Positions 33,480 to 42,405 are shown, numbered from the stretch's first letter. The stretch is DNA of 45,414 nucleotides from Catenulispora sp. MAP5-51 (GCF_041261205.1 NZ_JBGCCH010000051.1:1-45414), one strand, 5' to 3'. Notes: a model not told the origin generated them from the sequence alone. Numbers and translations are program-made.

Positions 33480-34670
33480 GTGCCGCCATTGATCACCCAG
33501 CACGACCTCGAGAACCGCATCACCGACTTCCTGGCCTCCCACGATCCCGGCAGCACGGACCGGCTGGACTTCCTCCGTGCCCGCTTCGACGCCGGGCTCG
33601 CCTGGCTGCACTATCCGCCGGGGCTGGGGGGCCTGGGCCTGCCGCGTGACCGGCAGCCGATCGCCGAGAAGGCGTTCGCCGCCGCCGGCGCCCCCGACAA
33701 CGGGCCCCGGCGCATCGGCATCGGGCTGGGGATGGCCGCCCCGACCATCCTCGGCTTCGGCAGCGAGGAGCAGAAACAGCGCTGGCTGCGGCCGCTGTGG
33801 TGCGGGGAGGAGGTGTGGTGCCAGCTGTTCTCCGAGCCCGGCGCCGGATCCGACCTCGCCGCGCTGGCCACCCGCGCCGTGCGCGACGGCGACGAGTGGG
33901 TCGTCAACGGCCAGAAGGTGTGGACGTCCATGGCGCACGAGGCGCGCTGGGCGATCCTGGTCACCCGCACCGATCCGGACGTGCCCAAGCACCAGGGCAT
34001 GACCTACTTCGTGCTGGACATGACCGCGCCGGGCGTCGAGGTGCGGCCGCTGCGGCAGATGACCGGCGAGGCCGAGTTCAACGAGGTCTTCCTGACCGAC
34101 GTCCGCATCCCCGACGGCCACCGCCTCGGCGCGGTCGGCGAGGGGTGGAAGGTCGCGCAGACGACGCTGATGAACGAGCGCGTCGCGATCGGCGGCGGGT
34201 CCTCCCCGCGCGAGTCCGGGATGATCGGCGTGCTGGCGAAGACCTGGCGCGAGAACGAGAAGGTGCGCGACTCGGCGCTGCACGACCGGCTGATGACGCT
34301 GTGGGTGGCGGCCGAGGCCGCGCGCCTGACCGCGCAGCGGCTGTCGGCGCAGCTGGCCGCCGGCCAGCCCGGGCCCGAGGGCTCGGCGGCGAAGTACGCC
34401 TTCGCCACCCTCAACCAGCAGATCTCCGGCCTGGAGCTGGAACTGCTCGGCGAGGACGCGCTGCGCTACGACGACTGGACGATGCGCCGGCCCGACACCG
34501 TCGACTTCGTCGGGCGGTCCCCCGGCTACCGCTACCTGCGGTCCAAGGGCAACTCGATCGAGGGCGGCACCTCGGAGATCCTGCTGAACATCATCGCCGA
34601 ACGCGTCCTGGGCCTGCCCGGCGAGATCCGGACCGACAAGGACGTCGCGTGGAAGGACCTCCCCCGGTGA
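33480..34670 (+). CDS. Acyl-CoA dehydrogenase, catalytic-type subunit
   Basis: A 396-aa flavoprotein that would oxidise an acyl-CoA to the enoyl-CoA. Motifs: WCQLFSEPGAGSDLAALATRA (flavin and substrate loop), VNGQKVWTSMAHEARWAILVTRT, NEVFLTDVRIPD, and the C-terminal SIEGGTSEILLNIIAERVLGLP holding the flavin-contact EIL/RN region. GTG 33480 is preceded by GGAAAG; a TTG nine bases on is a second option. Its GTGA overlap with the next gene and the different C terminus of that partner suggest an alpha2-beta2 heteromer, as known for sterol-side-chain FadE pairs in mycobacteria. Confidence 0.9.
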   Translation: MPPLITQHDLENRITDFLASHDPGSTDRLDFLRARFDAGLAWLHYPPGLGGLGLPRDRQPIAEKAFAAAGAPDNGPRRIGIGLGMAAPTILGFGSEEQKQRWLRPLWCGEEVWCQLFSEPGAGSDLAALATRAVRDGDEWVVNGQKVWTSMAHEARWAILVTRTDPDVPKHQGMTYFVLDMTAPGVEVRPLRQMTGEAEFNEVFLTDVRIPDGHRLGAVGEGWKVAQTTLMNERVAIGGGSSPRESGMIGVLAKTWRENEKVRDSALHDRLMTLWVAAEAARLTAQRLSAQLAAGQPGPEGSAAKYAFATLNQQISGLELELLGEDALRYDDWTMRRPDTVDFVGRSPGYRYLRSKGNSIEGGTSEILLNIIAERVLGLPGEIRTDKDVAWKDLPR

Positions 34671-35788
34671 GCGACGAACTCCTGTACTCGCAAGACCAGG
34701 AAGAGCTGCGGACCGCCGTCGCCGACCTGCTCGCCGACCGCGCCCCGTGGTCCGCGGTGCTGGCCCGCACCGAGACGGCCGAGCCGTACGACACGGAGCT
34801 GTGGAAGGCGCTGGGCACCGGGATCGGCGCGGCCGGCCTGCTGATCCCCGAGGAGCTCGGCGGCGCCGGCGCTTCGCTGCGCGAGGCCGCCGTGGTCGCC
34901 GAGGAACTGGGCAAGGCGGTCGCGCCGGTGCCGTTCCTGGGCAACCTGATGGCCACCGAACTCCTGCTGGCGGCGCGGGAAAGCGGCAACGGCACCGCGG
35001 CCGCGGCCGAGGACCTGCTCCGCGGCATCGCCTCGGGCGAGGTGACCGCGGTGATCGCGATCCCCTTCACGCGCTCGCCCGACACGACGTACAAGGGCCG
35101 GGTCTCGGTCACGCCGTGGCCGCCCCGCGAGGCCCCGCACCCGGCGCGGCTCACCGGCAAGGTCACCAGCGTCGCGGGCGCGCAGACCGCCGACGTCCTG
35201 CTGGTCCCCTCCGACGGCTCGATCTACGTGGTCCAGGCGTCCGACGCGCGCATCACCCCGGCCACCACGCTGGACATGACGCGGGTCCTGAGCGACGTCG
35301 AGTTCGACGACACGCCCGGCCAGCTGCTCGCGATCCGGTACGAACCGCTCTCGCAGGCGCTGCTGAGCGGGGCGGCGATCCTGGCCTCCGAGCAGCTCGG
35401 CCTGGCCGAGCAGTGCTTGAAGACCACGGTCGAGTACGTGAAGACGCGGCACCAGTTCGGCCGCGCCGTCGGCTCCTATCAGGGACTCAAGCACCGCCTG
35501 GCACAGCTGTGGGTCCAGATCGCCCAGGCCCGGGCGGTCGCCCGCCACGCGGCCTCGGCGACCGGCCGGGAGCGGGAGATCGCGGTCGCCGTCGCGCAGG
35601 CCCACTGCTCGGCGGTCGCGGTCCAGGCGGCCGAGGAGTGCGTGCAGATGCACGGCGGCATCGGCTTCACCTGGGAACACCCGGCGCACCTGTATCTGAA
35701 GCGGGCTAAGAGCGCGTCGATCGCGTTGGGGAGCCCGACGCGGCACCGGCGGCGGCTCGCCGAGCTCGTGGATCTGCCGACGAGCTGA
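34667..35788 (+). CDS. Acyl-CoA dehydrogenase, partner subunit
   Basis: A 373-aa acyl-CoA-dehydrogenase-fold protein starting at GTG 34667, four bases inside the upstream stop (GTGA). It keeps the N-terminal helical domain (LLIPEELGGAGASLREAAVVAEELG) and the C-terminal bundle with TRHQFGRAVGSYQGLKHRLA and MHGGIGFTWEHPAHLYLKRA. It ends in SIALGSPTRHRRRLAELV instead of the usual GTSE-x-IAxRxLG segment, and the middle beta-domain is poorly conserved. That is the pattern of the non-catalytic partner in heteromeric FadE enzymes. Confidence 0.88.
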   Translation: MSDELLYSQDQEELRTAVADLLADRAPWSAVLARTETAEPYDTELWKALGTGIGAAGLLIPEELGGAGASLREAAVVAEELGKAVAPVPFLGNLMATELLLAARESGNGTAAAAEDLLRGIASGEVTAVIAIPFTRSPDTTYKGRVSVTPWPPREAPHPARLTGKVTSVAGAQTADVLLVPSDGSIYVVQASDARITPATTLDMTRVLSDVEFDDTPGQLLAIRYEPLSQALLSGAAILASEQLGLAEQCLKTTVEYVKTRHQFGRAVGSYQGLKHRLAQLWVQIAQARAVARHAASATGREREIAVAVAQAHCSAVAVQAAEECVQMHGGIGFTWEHPAHLYLKRAKSASIALGSPTRHRRRLAELVDLPTS

Positions 35789-35824
35789 GCGCGGCTTTCG
35801 CGGACGAGGCCGGATCAGATCACG

Positions 35825-35884
35825 TCGGGGCTCACGTCAGGGCTCAAGTCAGGGCTCAAGTCAGGGCTCAAGTCAGGGCTCATC
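35825..35884. repeat. 12-bp tandem repeat, five copies
   Basis: Five units of gtcagggctcaa (the first and last slightly changed) run from the intergenic gap into the last codons of the minus-strand gene that ends at 35873. The same hexamer pattern reappears as a reversed copy (gagccctgac) at 35893-35902, inside that gene. Confidence 0.88.
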
Positions 35885-36403
35885 GATATCGGTGAGCCCT
35901 GACTCCACTTCGCGCGAGGTGACCTCGTTGTCGGTGACGATGAGCTGCCAGACGTCGTCGACCTCTTCCCCGTCCGCGTCGATGACACCGTTCACGACGT
36001 GGTCGAACGTGAAGTACTCGAACTCCGGGGCGTAGTAGCGCCCTTCGAAACCCGCCGCCAACTCCTCCGAGAGCACCGCTCCCGGCATCAGGAACGTCCT
36101 GATCAGGTAGGCCATCCACTCCTCGGAGTGGTAGAACTTCTCGGCCCCGCCCCACTGGATCCGGCGGCCGTCGTCGGTCGGCTCCCACCGGCACCACAGC
36201 CCCGGCTGCCCGAACCCGGCCTTGTCGTAGTCCAGGATGTCCGGCTCCTCGTCCTGCCCGGCGAACCCCGTGCCGCAGTAGTACGGACCCTGCTCGCGGT
36301 CCATGCGCCGGGTGCCGACGAAGCGCCGCAGATACGAGATCTCGTGCCTGTTCAACGGCGGCTCGACCGTGACCGCGCCGGTGAATTCCGTGGTGTAGCC
36401 CAT
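35873..36403 (-). CDS. Conserved hypothetical protein
   Basis: A 176-aa acidic cytosolic protein beginning MGYTTEFTGAVTVEPPLN. It contains many aromatic residues (GLWCRWEPTDDGRRIQW, EFEYFTF), an acidic VIDADGEEVDDVW stretch and no catalytic motif I recognise. Similar-looking small proteins starting MGYTT-F-G are widespread in bacteria as genes of unknown function. The stop lies within a 12-bp tandem repeat, so the last residues may be recent. It is 11 bp downstream of the TetR gene and could be co-transcribed with it. Confidence 0.75.
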   Translation of the reverse strand: MGYTTEFTGAVTVEPPLNRHEISYLRRFVGTRRMDREQGPYYCGTGFAGQDEEPDILDYDKAGFGQPGLWCRWEPTDDGRRIQWGGAEKFYHSEEWMAYLIRTFLMPGAVLSEELAAGFEGRYYAPEFEYFTFDHVVNGVIDADGEEVDDVWQLIVTDNEVTSREVESGLTDIDEP

Positions 36404-36414
36404 GGCCCCGGAGC

Positions 36415-37065
36415 CTACGCGGAGCCGCCCCCAGGTTCGAGACCGCTCGCCGATTCCAGACCCAGGGCCCTCACCCAGATCCGGTTCAGCGTCTCCACCA
36501 ACCGCTCGAACGGCATCGGCACCTTCTGCACGTACGCCACGAACGCCATCCGCGACACCATCCCCGACAGCGCGTGCGCGGTCAGCAGCGGGTCCAGCTC
36601 GGTGTCCGCGGCGCCGGCCTCCTGCAGGGTCCGGATCATCTTCGCGTTGCGCTGCACGAAGGCGTTCGCGCGCTCGATCCGCACCGCGCGGAACTCCTCG
36701 TCGACCTGCGACACCTGCTCGAACAGCCCCATCAGCTTGGCGTTCTTCTTGTACGAGCGCAGGTACTCGCGGTTGGCCAGGTCGATCAGCTCGCGCGGGT
36801 CGGTGACCCCGGTCCGGGCGCGCAGGTGCGGGTGCACCATCTCCTCGGCCACCTGCTCGGCGACCGCGCGGAAGATCTCCTCTTTGCCCTCGAAGTAGGT
36901 GTAGAGCGAGCCGGACGCGACCCCCGCCTCCGCGGAGATGTCCGCCAGCCGGGCGTCCAGGTACCCGTCGCGCTCGAAGACCACGCGCGCCGCGGTGACC
37001 AGCGCGGTGCGGGTGCGGATGCCCCGCGCGCTGCGGGGTGTGACGCGAACCTCAGTCTTTCCCAT
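36415..37065 (-). CDS. TetR-family regulator of the acyl-CoA operon
   Basis: A 216-aa TetR protein. The helix-turn-helix is at ~25-70 ([40 protein letters not shown]), followed by a ligand-binding helical domain. It is divergent, across a 56-bp gap, from an acyl-CoA dehydrogenase operon, the standard arrangement for an acyl-CoA-responsive repressor. No palindromic operator is obvious in the gap. Confidence 0.9.
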   Translation of the reverse strand: MGKTEVRVTPRSARGIRTRTALVTAARVVFERDGYLDARLADISAEAGVASGSLYTYFEGKEEIFRAVAEQVAEEMVHPHLRARTGVTDPRELIDLANREYLRSYKKNAKLMGLFEQVSQVDEEFRAVRIERANAFVQRNAKMIRTLQEAGAADTELDPLLTAHALSGMVSRMAFVAYVQKVPMPFERLVETLNRIWVRALGLESASGLEPGGGSA

Positions 37066-37086
37066 GGCGAAACGCCGTCTCCCTAC

Positions 37087-37115
37087 TTGAACTTGACGCC
37101 GACCTCAACTATACC
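37087..37115 (+). promoter_or_regulatory. Promoter of the ACAD10/11-like operon (leaderless)
   Basis: TTGAAC (37087-37092), a 17-bp spacer, and TATACC (37110-37115). The -10 ends 6 nt before ATG 37122, so transcription should start at or next to the start codon. No Shine-Dalgarno is present. Confidence 0.65.
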
Positions 37116-37121
37116 GGAACC

Positions 37122-38330
37122 ATGTTCCCAGTCTCCGACCGCGCCAAGCGCTACCAGGACGACCTCCTCGCCTTCATGGACGAGCAGGTCTATCCCGCCG
37201 AAGAGGTCTACGAGGAGCAGATGCGCGCCTCCGGGGACCCGCACCACCAGCCCGCGGTCATCGAGGAGCTGAAGACCGAGGCCAAGAAGCGCGGGCTGTG
37301 GAATCTGTTCCACCCGCATCCTGAATGGGGCCCGGGGCTGACCAACTTCGAGTACGCGCCGCTGGCCGAGATCATGGGCCGCAGCCATCTCGCGCCGGAG
37401 GCCACCAACTGCGCCGCGCCGGACACCGGCAACATGGAGGTGTTCACCCTCTTCGGATCCGAGGCGCACAAGGAGAAGTGGCTCAAGCCGCTGCTGGACG
37501 GCGAGATCCGCTCCGGCTTCGCGATGACCGAGCCGGCGGTGGCCTCCTCGGACGCCACCAACATCGAGATGCTCATGGTCCGGGACGACCAGCACGGCGG
37601 CTACGTGCTCAACGGCCGCAAGTGGTTCACGTCCAACGCCATGCACAAGAACTGCCGCGTGCTGATCGTCATGGGCAAGACCGACCCGGAGGCCGCGCCG
37701 CACCGTCAGCAGTCGATGATGGTCGTGCCGCTGGACGCTCCGGGCGTGACGATCGTGCGCTCGCTGCCGGTCTTCGGCTACCAGGACCGCGAGGGGCACG
37801 CCGAGATCACCTTCGAGGACGTCTTCGTCCCGGCCGAGGACCTGCTCAAGGGCGAGGGCGAGGGCTTCGCCATCAGCCAGGCCCGGCTGGGCCCGGGCCG
37901 CATCCACCACTGCATGCGCACCATCGGCATGGCCGAGCGCGCGCTGGAGCTGATGTGCCGGCGCGCCACCGACCGCGTCACCTTCGGCCGTCCGCTGGCC
38001 GAGCGCGCCAACATCCAGGACTGGATCGCCGAGTCGCGCATCGACATCGAGCAGACGCGGCTGCTGACGCTGAAGGCCGCCTGGATGATGGACACGGTCG
38101 GCAACAAGGCCGCGCGCACCGAGATCGCCGCCATCAAGGTCGCGGCCCCGGAGATGGCGCTGCGCATCATCGACCGCGCGATCCAGGTGCACGGCGGCGC
38201 CGGCGTCACCGACGACTTCCCGCTGGCCTGGGCCTGGGCCCACCTGCGGACGCTGCGGCTGGCCGACGGGCCGGACGAGGTCCACAAGCGGTCGATCGCG
38301 AAGATCGAGCTCGCCAAGTACAAGCACTGA
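37122..38330 (+). CDS. Acyl-CoA dehydrogenase of the ACAD10/ACAD11 type
   Basis: A 402-aa flavoprotein. Flavin and substrate loops are [16 protein letters not shown] and [23 protein letters not shown]; the C-terminal domain has [24 protein letters not shown]. Where medium-chain enzymes carry the YEGT catalytic Glu, this one reads [17 protein letters not shown], the signature of the ACAD10/ACAD11/LvaC branch. In that branch (human ACAD10/11, Pseudomonas LvaC) the substrate is a 4-phosphoacyl-CoA made by an APH-type kinase. A gene for such a kinase, two SDRs, a hydratase and a HAD phosphatase follow. First gene of the operon; leaderless start. Confidence 0.9.
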   Translation: MFPVSDRAKRYQDDLLAFMDEQVYPAEEVYEEQMRASGDPHHQPAVIEELKTEAKKRGLWNLFHPHPEWGPGLTNFEYAPLAEIMGRSHLAPEATNCAAPDTGNMEVFTLFGSEAHKEKWLKPLLDGEIRSGFAMTEPAVASSDATNIEMLMVRDDQHGGYVLNGRKWFTSNAMHKNCRVLIVMGKTDPEAAPHRQQSMMVVPLDAPGVTIVRSLPVFGYQDREGHAEITFEDVFVPAEDLLKGEGEGFAISQARLGPGRIHHCMRTIGMAERALELMCRRATDRVTFGRPLAERANIQDWIAESRIDIEQTRLLTLKAAWMMDTVGNKAARTEIAAIKVAAPEMALRIIDRAIQVHGGAGVTDDFPLAWAWAHLRTLRLADGPDEVHKRSIAKIELAKYKH

Positions 38331-38359
38331 GACCAGCACCGAGATCAGCACTGAGACCA
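38324..38359. repeat. 12-bp tandem repeat, three copies
   Basis: Units gcactgagacca, gcaccgagatca and gcactgagacca span the stop codon of the acyl-CoA dehydrogenase and fill the gap before the SDR gene. Confidence 0.85.
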
Positions 38360-38375
38360 GGAGTCCCCTCACCTC

Positions 38376-39143
38376 ATGACCAGCCCCCTCATCCCCTCGC
38401 TGTCCGGCCGCACGGCGATCGTCACCGGCGCCTCGCGCGGCATCGGCCTGGCGATCGCGCAGACGCTGGCCGCCGGCGGCGCGAACGTCGTCCTGACCTC
38501 GCGCACCCAGGAGCACGCCGACGAAGCCGCCAAGCAGGTCGAAGGACCCGGCACCGCGATCGGCCACCAGGCGCACGCCACCGACGAGGACGCCGCCCGC
38601 GCCTGCGTCGACTTCGCGATCGAGCGCTTCGGCAGCCTGGACATCCTGATCAACAACGCCGGCACCAACCCGGCGTACGGCCCGCTGATCGACATCGAGA
38701 AGAGCCGCTTCGCCAAGACCCTGGACACCAACCTGTGGGGCCCGATCCTGTGGACCTCGCTGGCGGTCAAGGCATGGATGGGCGAGCACGGCGGCTCGGT
38801 GGTGAACACCGCCTCGATCGGCGGCATCCACGTCGCGGAGAACCTGGGCGTCTACAACGCCAGCAAGGCCGCGCTGATCCACGTCACCAAGCAGCTGGCG
38901 CTGGAGCTGGCGCCGAAGGTGCGGGTGAACGGCGTGGCGCCGGCGGTGGTGCGCACCAAGCTGGCCGCGGCCCTGTTCGAACACGAGGAGCGGGTCGCCG
39001 GCTCCTACCCGCTGGGCCGGATCGGCGAGCCGGAGGACGTGTCCTCGGCGGTGGCGTTCCTGGCCTCCGACGCCGCGTCCTGGATCACCGGCGAGACGCT
39101 GGTCATCGACGGCGGTGCGCTGCTGGGGCAGGCCGGTGTCTGA
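38376..39143 (+). CDS. Short-chain dehydrogenase/reductase (first of two)
   Basis: A 255-aa classical SDR. Cofactor motif TGASRGIG (18-25), NNAG, catalytic Ser in NTASIGG, and YNASK with the active Tyr and Lys; C-terminal GRIGEPEDVSSAVAFLASDAASWITGETLVIDGG. An NADP-preferring pattern is suggested by TSRTQ. By context it may reduce or oxidise the hydroxy/keto group of the acyl-CoA, the role of LvaD in levulinate catabolism; inferred. Its end overlaps the kinase start by 8 bp. Confidence 0.92.
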   Translation: MTSPLIPSLSGRTAIVTGASRGIGLAIAQTLAAGGANVVLTSRTQEHADEAAKQVEGPGTAIGHQAHATDEDAARACVDFAIERFGSLDILINNAGTNPAYGPLIDIEKSRFAKTLDTNLWGPILWTSLAVKAWMGEHGGSVVNTASIGGIHVAENLGVYNASKAALIHVTKQLALELAPKVRVNGVAPAVVRTKLAAALFEHEERVAGSYPLGRIGEPEDVSSAVAFLASDAASWITGETLVIDGGALLGQAGV

Positions 39144-40185
39144 CACTCCCGAGAAGTCCGGACCCTCCGCCGGTCCGGCTCTGGAAGAGCTGCCCGGGCT
39201 GGTCTCGGGCTGGCTGGCCGAATCAGGGATCGAGCACGAGTCGCCGCTGACGCTGACCCGGGTCGGCGTCGGCCAGTCGAACCTGACCTACGCCGTCGCC
39301 GACGCCACCGGACGCCCCGAGCGCCGCTGGATCCTGCGCCGGCCGCCGCTGGGCCACCTGCTGGCCTCGGCGCACGACGTGGCCCGCGAGGCGCGCATCC
39401 TGACCGCTTTGCAGGACTCTGACGTACCGGTCCCGCGCGTGTTCGGCGTGTGGACCGCGGACGGCGTGCCGATGGTCCTGATGCAGTTCGTCGACGGCCT
39501 GGTCCTGGACCGCAAGGAGGTCGTGGACGGGGTCGAGGAGCCGACCCGGCACGCCGTGGGCCTTTCGATCGCCCGCGCGCTGGCGCCGGTGCACGCCGTC
39601 GACCTGGACAAGACCGGGCTGGTCGACCTGGCCAGCCACAAGCCGTACGCCGAGCGCCAGCTGAAGCGCTGGACGACGCAATGGCAGCACTCGAAGACCC
39701 GCGAGTCCGCCGACCTGGACACGCTGACCGCCCGGCTGGCCGCCGCGATCCCCGAGCAGCGCGAGCTCACCCTCGTGCACGGCGACTTCCACATGCGCAA
39801 CGTGATCGTCTCCCCGGCCGACGGCTCGGTCGCCTCCGTCCTGGACTGGGAGCTGTGCACGCTCGGCGACCCGCTGGCCGACATCGGCACGCTGCTGGCC
39901 TACTGGCCCGCGGCCGGCGAGGCCGGCCAGGGCCTGCTGAGCTTCTCGACGATGCCGGGCTTCCCGGACCGCGACGAGATGGCCGCCGCGTACCTGGAGG
40001 CCAGCGGCCGGGACGGCGCCGCGCTGGCGTTCTGGCACGCGCTGGGCCTGTGGAAGATCGCCATCATCGCCGAGGGCGTGCTGCGCCGCGTCCTGGACGA
40101 GCCGCGCAACCGCGCCGCCGCCTTCGCCCCGACCACCGAGCAGATCGACTCCCTGATCGCCAAAGCACTAAGGACGCTGACATGA
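39136..40185 (+). CDS. APH-type phosphotransferase (ACAD10/11 or LvaA-like acyl-CoA kinase)
   Basis: A 349-aa protein of the aminoglycoside-phosphotransferase fold. ATP-lobe RVGVGQSNLTYAVAD (about 43-57) and ILRRPPLGHLLASAHDVAREARIL, the latter being the hallmark of the ACAD10/11 kinase domain. Catalytic loop HGDFHMRNV and metal Asp in LDWELCTLGDPLADI. I start at GTG 39136, which overlaps the SDR stop, not the earlier GTG at 39115. Sitting in one operon with an ACAD10/11-type dehydrogenase, it probably phosphorylates a hydroxyacyl-CoA, as LvaA does with 4-hydroxyvaleryl-CoA. Confidence 0.88.
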   Translation: MSDTPEKSGPSAGPALEELPGLVSGWLAESGIEHESPLTLTRVGVGQSNLTYAVADATGRPERRWILRRPPLGHLLASAHDVAREARILTALQDSDVPVPRVFGVWTADGVPMVLMQFVDGLVLDRKEVVDGVEEPTRHAVGLSIARALAPVHAVDLDKTGLVDLASHKPYAERQLKRWTTQWQHSKTRESADLDTLTARLAAAIPEQRELTLVHGDFHMRNVIVSPADGSVASVLDWELCTLGDPLADIGTLLAYWPAAGEAGQGLLSFSTMPGFPDRDEMAAAYLEASGRDGAALAFWHALGLWKIAIIAEGVLRRVLDEPRNRAAAFAPTTEQIDSLIAKALRTLT

Positions 40186-40949
40186 CCGACACCTCCGGAA
40201 CCCCCCGCACGGCGATCGTCACCGGTGCCGCGCGCGGCATCGGCGCGGCCGTCGCCGCCCGGCTGGCCGCCGACGGGCACGCGGTCGCCGTCGTGGACCT
40301 GGACGAGACCGCGTGCGCGGACACCGTCGCGGCGATCACCAAGGCCGGCGGCAAGGCGCTGGCCGTGGGCTGCGACGTCTCCGACGAGGAGCAGGTGGCC
40401 GCCGCGGTGACGCGGATCGCCGCCGAGCTCGGCGCGCCCACGATCCTGGTCAACAACGCCGGGATCCTGCGCGACAACCTGCTGTTCAAGATGACCGTCG
40501 GGGACTGGGACGCGGTGATGAACGTCCACCTGCGCGGCGCGTTCCTGATGTCGCGGGCCGCGCAGAAGCACATGGTGGACGCCGGCTTCGGCCGTGTCGT
40601 GAACCTGTCCAGCACCTCGGCGCTGGGCAACCGGGGCCAGGCGAACTACGCCGCGGCCAAGGCCGGGATGCAGGGCTTCACCAAGACGCTGGCGATCGAG
40701 CTGGGCAAGTTCGGCGTCACCGCCAACGCGATCGCGCCGGGCTTCATCGAGACCGACATGACCAAGGCCACCGCCGAGCGGATGGGCGTGGACTTCGACG
40801 TGTTCCGCCAGGTGGCGATCAGCCAGATCCCGGTCGGCCGCTCCGGCAAGCCCGAGGACATCGCGGCCGTGGCCTCGTTCCTGGTGCGCGAGGACGCCGG
40901 GTTCGTGTCCGGCCAGGTGATCTACGCGGCCGGCGGCCCGAAGGACTGA
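40182..40949 (+). CDS. Short-chain dehydrogenase/reductase (FabG-like, second of two)
   Basis: A 255-aa classical SDR: TGAARGIG (13-20), VVDLDE (acidic, NAD-preferring), NNAGI, catalytic Ser in LSSTSALG, YAAAK with Tyr/Lys, and APGFIETDM. Close in layout to 3-oxoacyl-ACP/CoA reductases or 3-hydroxyacyl-CoA dehydrogenases, so it fits the later beta-oxidation step. Its ATG overlaps the kinase stop as ATGA. Confidence 0.92.
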   Translation: MTDTSGTPRTAIVTGAARGIGAAVAARLAADGHAVAVVDLDETACADTVAAITKAGGKALAVGCDVSDEEQVAAAVTRIAAELGAPTILVNNAGILRDNLLFKMTVGDWDAVMNVHLRGAFLMSRAAQKHMVDAGFGRVVNLSSTSALGNRGQANYAAAKAGMQGFTKTLAIELGKFGVTANAIAPGFIETDMTKATAERMGVDFDVFRQVAISQIPVGRSGKPEDIAAVASFLVREDAGFVSGQVIYAAGGPKD

Positions 40950-40950
40950 C

Positions 40951-41760
40951 ATGACTCATAACACTGATGCGCCCGAGCTGGTCCTGGCCGAGCGGCACGG
41001 AGCGGTCCTGCTGCTCACCCTCAACCGGCCGGAGCGGCTGAACGCCTGGAACATCCCGCTCGAGGAGCGCTACTTCGCGCTCCTCGACGAGGCGGAGGCC
41101 GACCCCGAGGTGCGGGTCGTGGTGGTCACCGGCGCCGGACGCGGGTTCTGCGCCGGCGCCGACATGGAGGACCTGTCGCAGCTCGGCACGGTCGATCCGG
41201 ACACCCTCGCCGACGACCGGACCCGCCGCCCGCGCGAGCGGCCGCTGTCCTTCCGCAAGCCCCTGATCGCGGCGATCAACGGCCCGGTGGCCGGTCTGGG
41301 CTTCGTGCAGGCGCTGTACTGCGACCTGCGCTTCACGACGCCGGAGGCCAAGTTCACGACGGCCTTCTCGCGCCGCGGACTGATCGCCGAGTACGGAAGC
41401 GCCTGGCTGCTGCCCCGCCTGGTGGGACAGAGCCGGGCCCTGGACCTCCTGTTCTCCTCGCGGGTGGTCCTGGGCGAGGAGGCGCTGGCCATGGGGCTCG
41501 TCGACCGCGTCCTGCCCGGCGAATCCCTGCTCTCCACGACCCTGGCCTACGCGGCCGACCTCGCCGAGAACTGCTCGCCGCAGTCGATGGCGCTGATCAA
41601 GCGGCAGGTGTATCAGGCCATGGATTCCGACCTGCCGACGGCGGTCGCGCTGTCCACCAAGCTGATGCACGACTCGTTCCGGCACCCCGACGCGGCCGAG
41701 GGCGTGCACAGCTACCTGGAGCGCCGTCCGCCGCGCTTCGCCCCGTTGGAGTCGGCATGA
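40951..41760 (+). CDS. Enoyl-CoA hydratase/isomerase family protein
   Basis: A 269-aa crotonase. First oxyanion element GAGRGFCAGADMEDL (~66-80) and second INGPVAGLGFVQALYCDLRF. The usual first catalytic Glu (GG-x-E-LALACD) is replaced (GFVQ), while a Glu sits in RRGLIAEYGSAWLLPRLVG at the second position. So it may act as an isomerase or have altered chemistry rather than being a standard two-Glu hydratase. It begins one base after the SDR stop. Confidence 0.88.
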   Translation: MTHNTDAPELVLAERHGAVLLLTLNRPERLNAWNIPLEERYFALLDEAEADPEVRVVVVTGAGRGFCAGADMEDLSQLGTVDPDTLADDRTRRPRERPLSFRKPLIAAINGPVAGLGFVQALYCDLRFTTPEAKFTTAFSRRGLIAEYGSAWLLPRLVGQSRALDLLFSSRVVLGEEALAMGLVDRVLPGESLLSTTLAYAADLAENCSPQSMALIKRQVYQAMDSDLPTAVALSTKLMHDSFRHPDAAEGVHSYLERRPPRFAPLESA

Positions 41761-42380
41761 GCACCCCGCGCGCGGTACTCACCGACTTCGGCGGCGTGCT
41801 GACGTCGAGCATCTTCGAGGCCTTCGCCGCGTATTCGGCGACGGTCTCGGGCGATCCGCACTTGTTCGGGACGCTGTTCCGCTCCGACCCGGCAGCCGGC
41901 GCTCTGCTGGTGGACCACGAGTGCGGCCGGATCGACCAGGCGGAGTTCGAGCGCGGGGTCGCCGAGCTGCTGGCGCCGCGGGGCGTCGAACTCCCGGCGC
42001 CGGGCTTCGTCGACGCCTTCCAGGCCCTGCTGAAGCCGGACGAGCAGATGCTCGCGGCGATGCGCGCCCTGCGGGCCGCGGGCGTCCCGGTGGCGATCGT
42101 CTCCAACTCCCTCGGCGACGACGCCTACCGCGGCTACGACCTGACGGAGCTCGCCGACATCACGGTGATCTCCGGCGAGGTCGGCGTCCGCAAGCCGTCG
42201 CGGGCGATCTACGAGCTGGCCTGCACCCGCCTCGGCGTCGAACCGACGGACTGCGTGATGATCGACGACCTGGAGCACAACCTCCAAGGCGCCGCCCGCC
42301 TCGGCATCTTCGGCCTGCACCACACGGACTCCAAGAAGACCATCACCACGCTGGCCGAGTGGTTCCCCATAACCGTTTGA
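41757..42380 (+). CDS. HAD-family phosphatase (ACAD10/epoxide-hydrolase N-domain type)
   Basis: A 207-aa HAD hydrolase. Nucleophile motif DFGGVLTSS (Asp10, with Gly where most HADs have the general-acid Asp), motif II VSNS, Lys in VRKPSRAIY, motif III MIDDLEHNLQGA. The D-x-GGVL form is shared with the HAD domain of human ACAD10 and the N-domain of soluble epoxide hydrolase. Its ATG overlaps the hydratase stop (ATGA). It may recycle or proofread phosphorylated acyl intermediates; inferred. Confidence 0.87.
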   Translation: MSTPRAVLTDFGGVLTSSIFEAFAAYSATVSGDPHLFGTLFRSDPAAGALLVDHECGRIDQAEFERGVAELLAPRGVELPAPGFVDAFQALLKPDEQMLAAMRALRAAGVPVAIVSNSLGDDAYRGYDLTELADITVISGEVGVRKPSRAIYELACTRLGVEPTDCVMIDDLEHNLQGAARLGIFGLHHTDSKKTITTLAEWFPITV

Positions 42381-42405
42381 TCACCGGCACACCCCCACCT
42401 ACGGT
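42377..42405 (+). promoter_or_regulatory. Promoter of the YqeY-like gene (leaderless)
   Basis: TTGATC (42377-42382), 17-bp spacer, TACGGT (42400-42405), then 6 nt to ATG 42412. It overlaps the stop codon of the HAD gene. Confidence 0.5.

Noticed and set aside
35825-35884. Short regular repeats as a possible CRISPR array
   Set aside because: Units are 12 bp, directly adjacent, without spacers, and no cas genes are near. The same holds for the repeats at 22919 and 24199.
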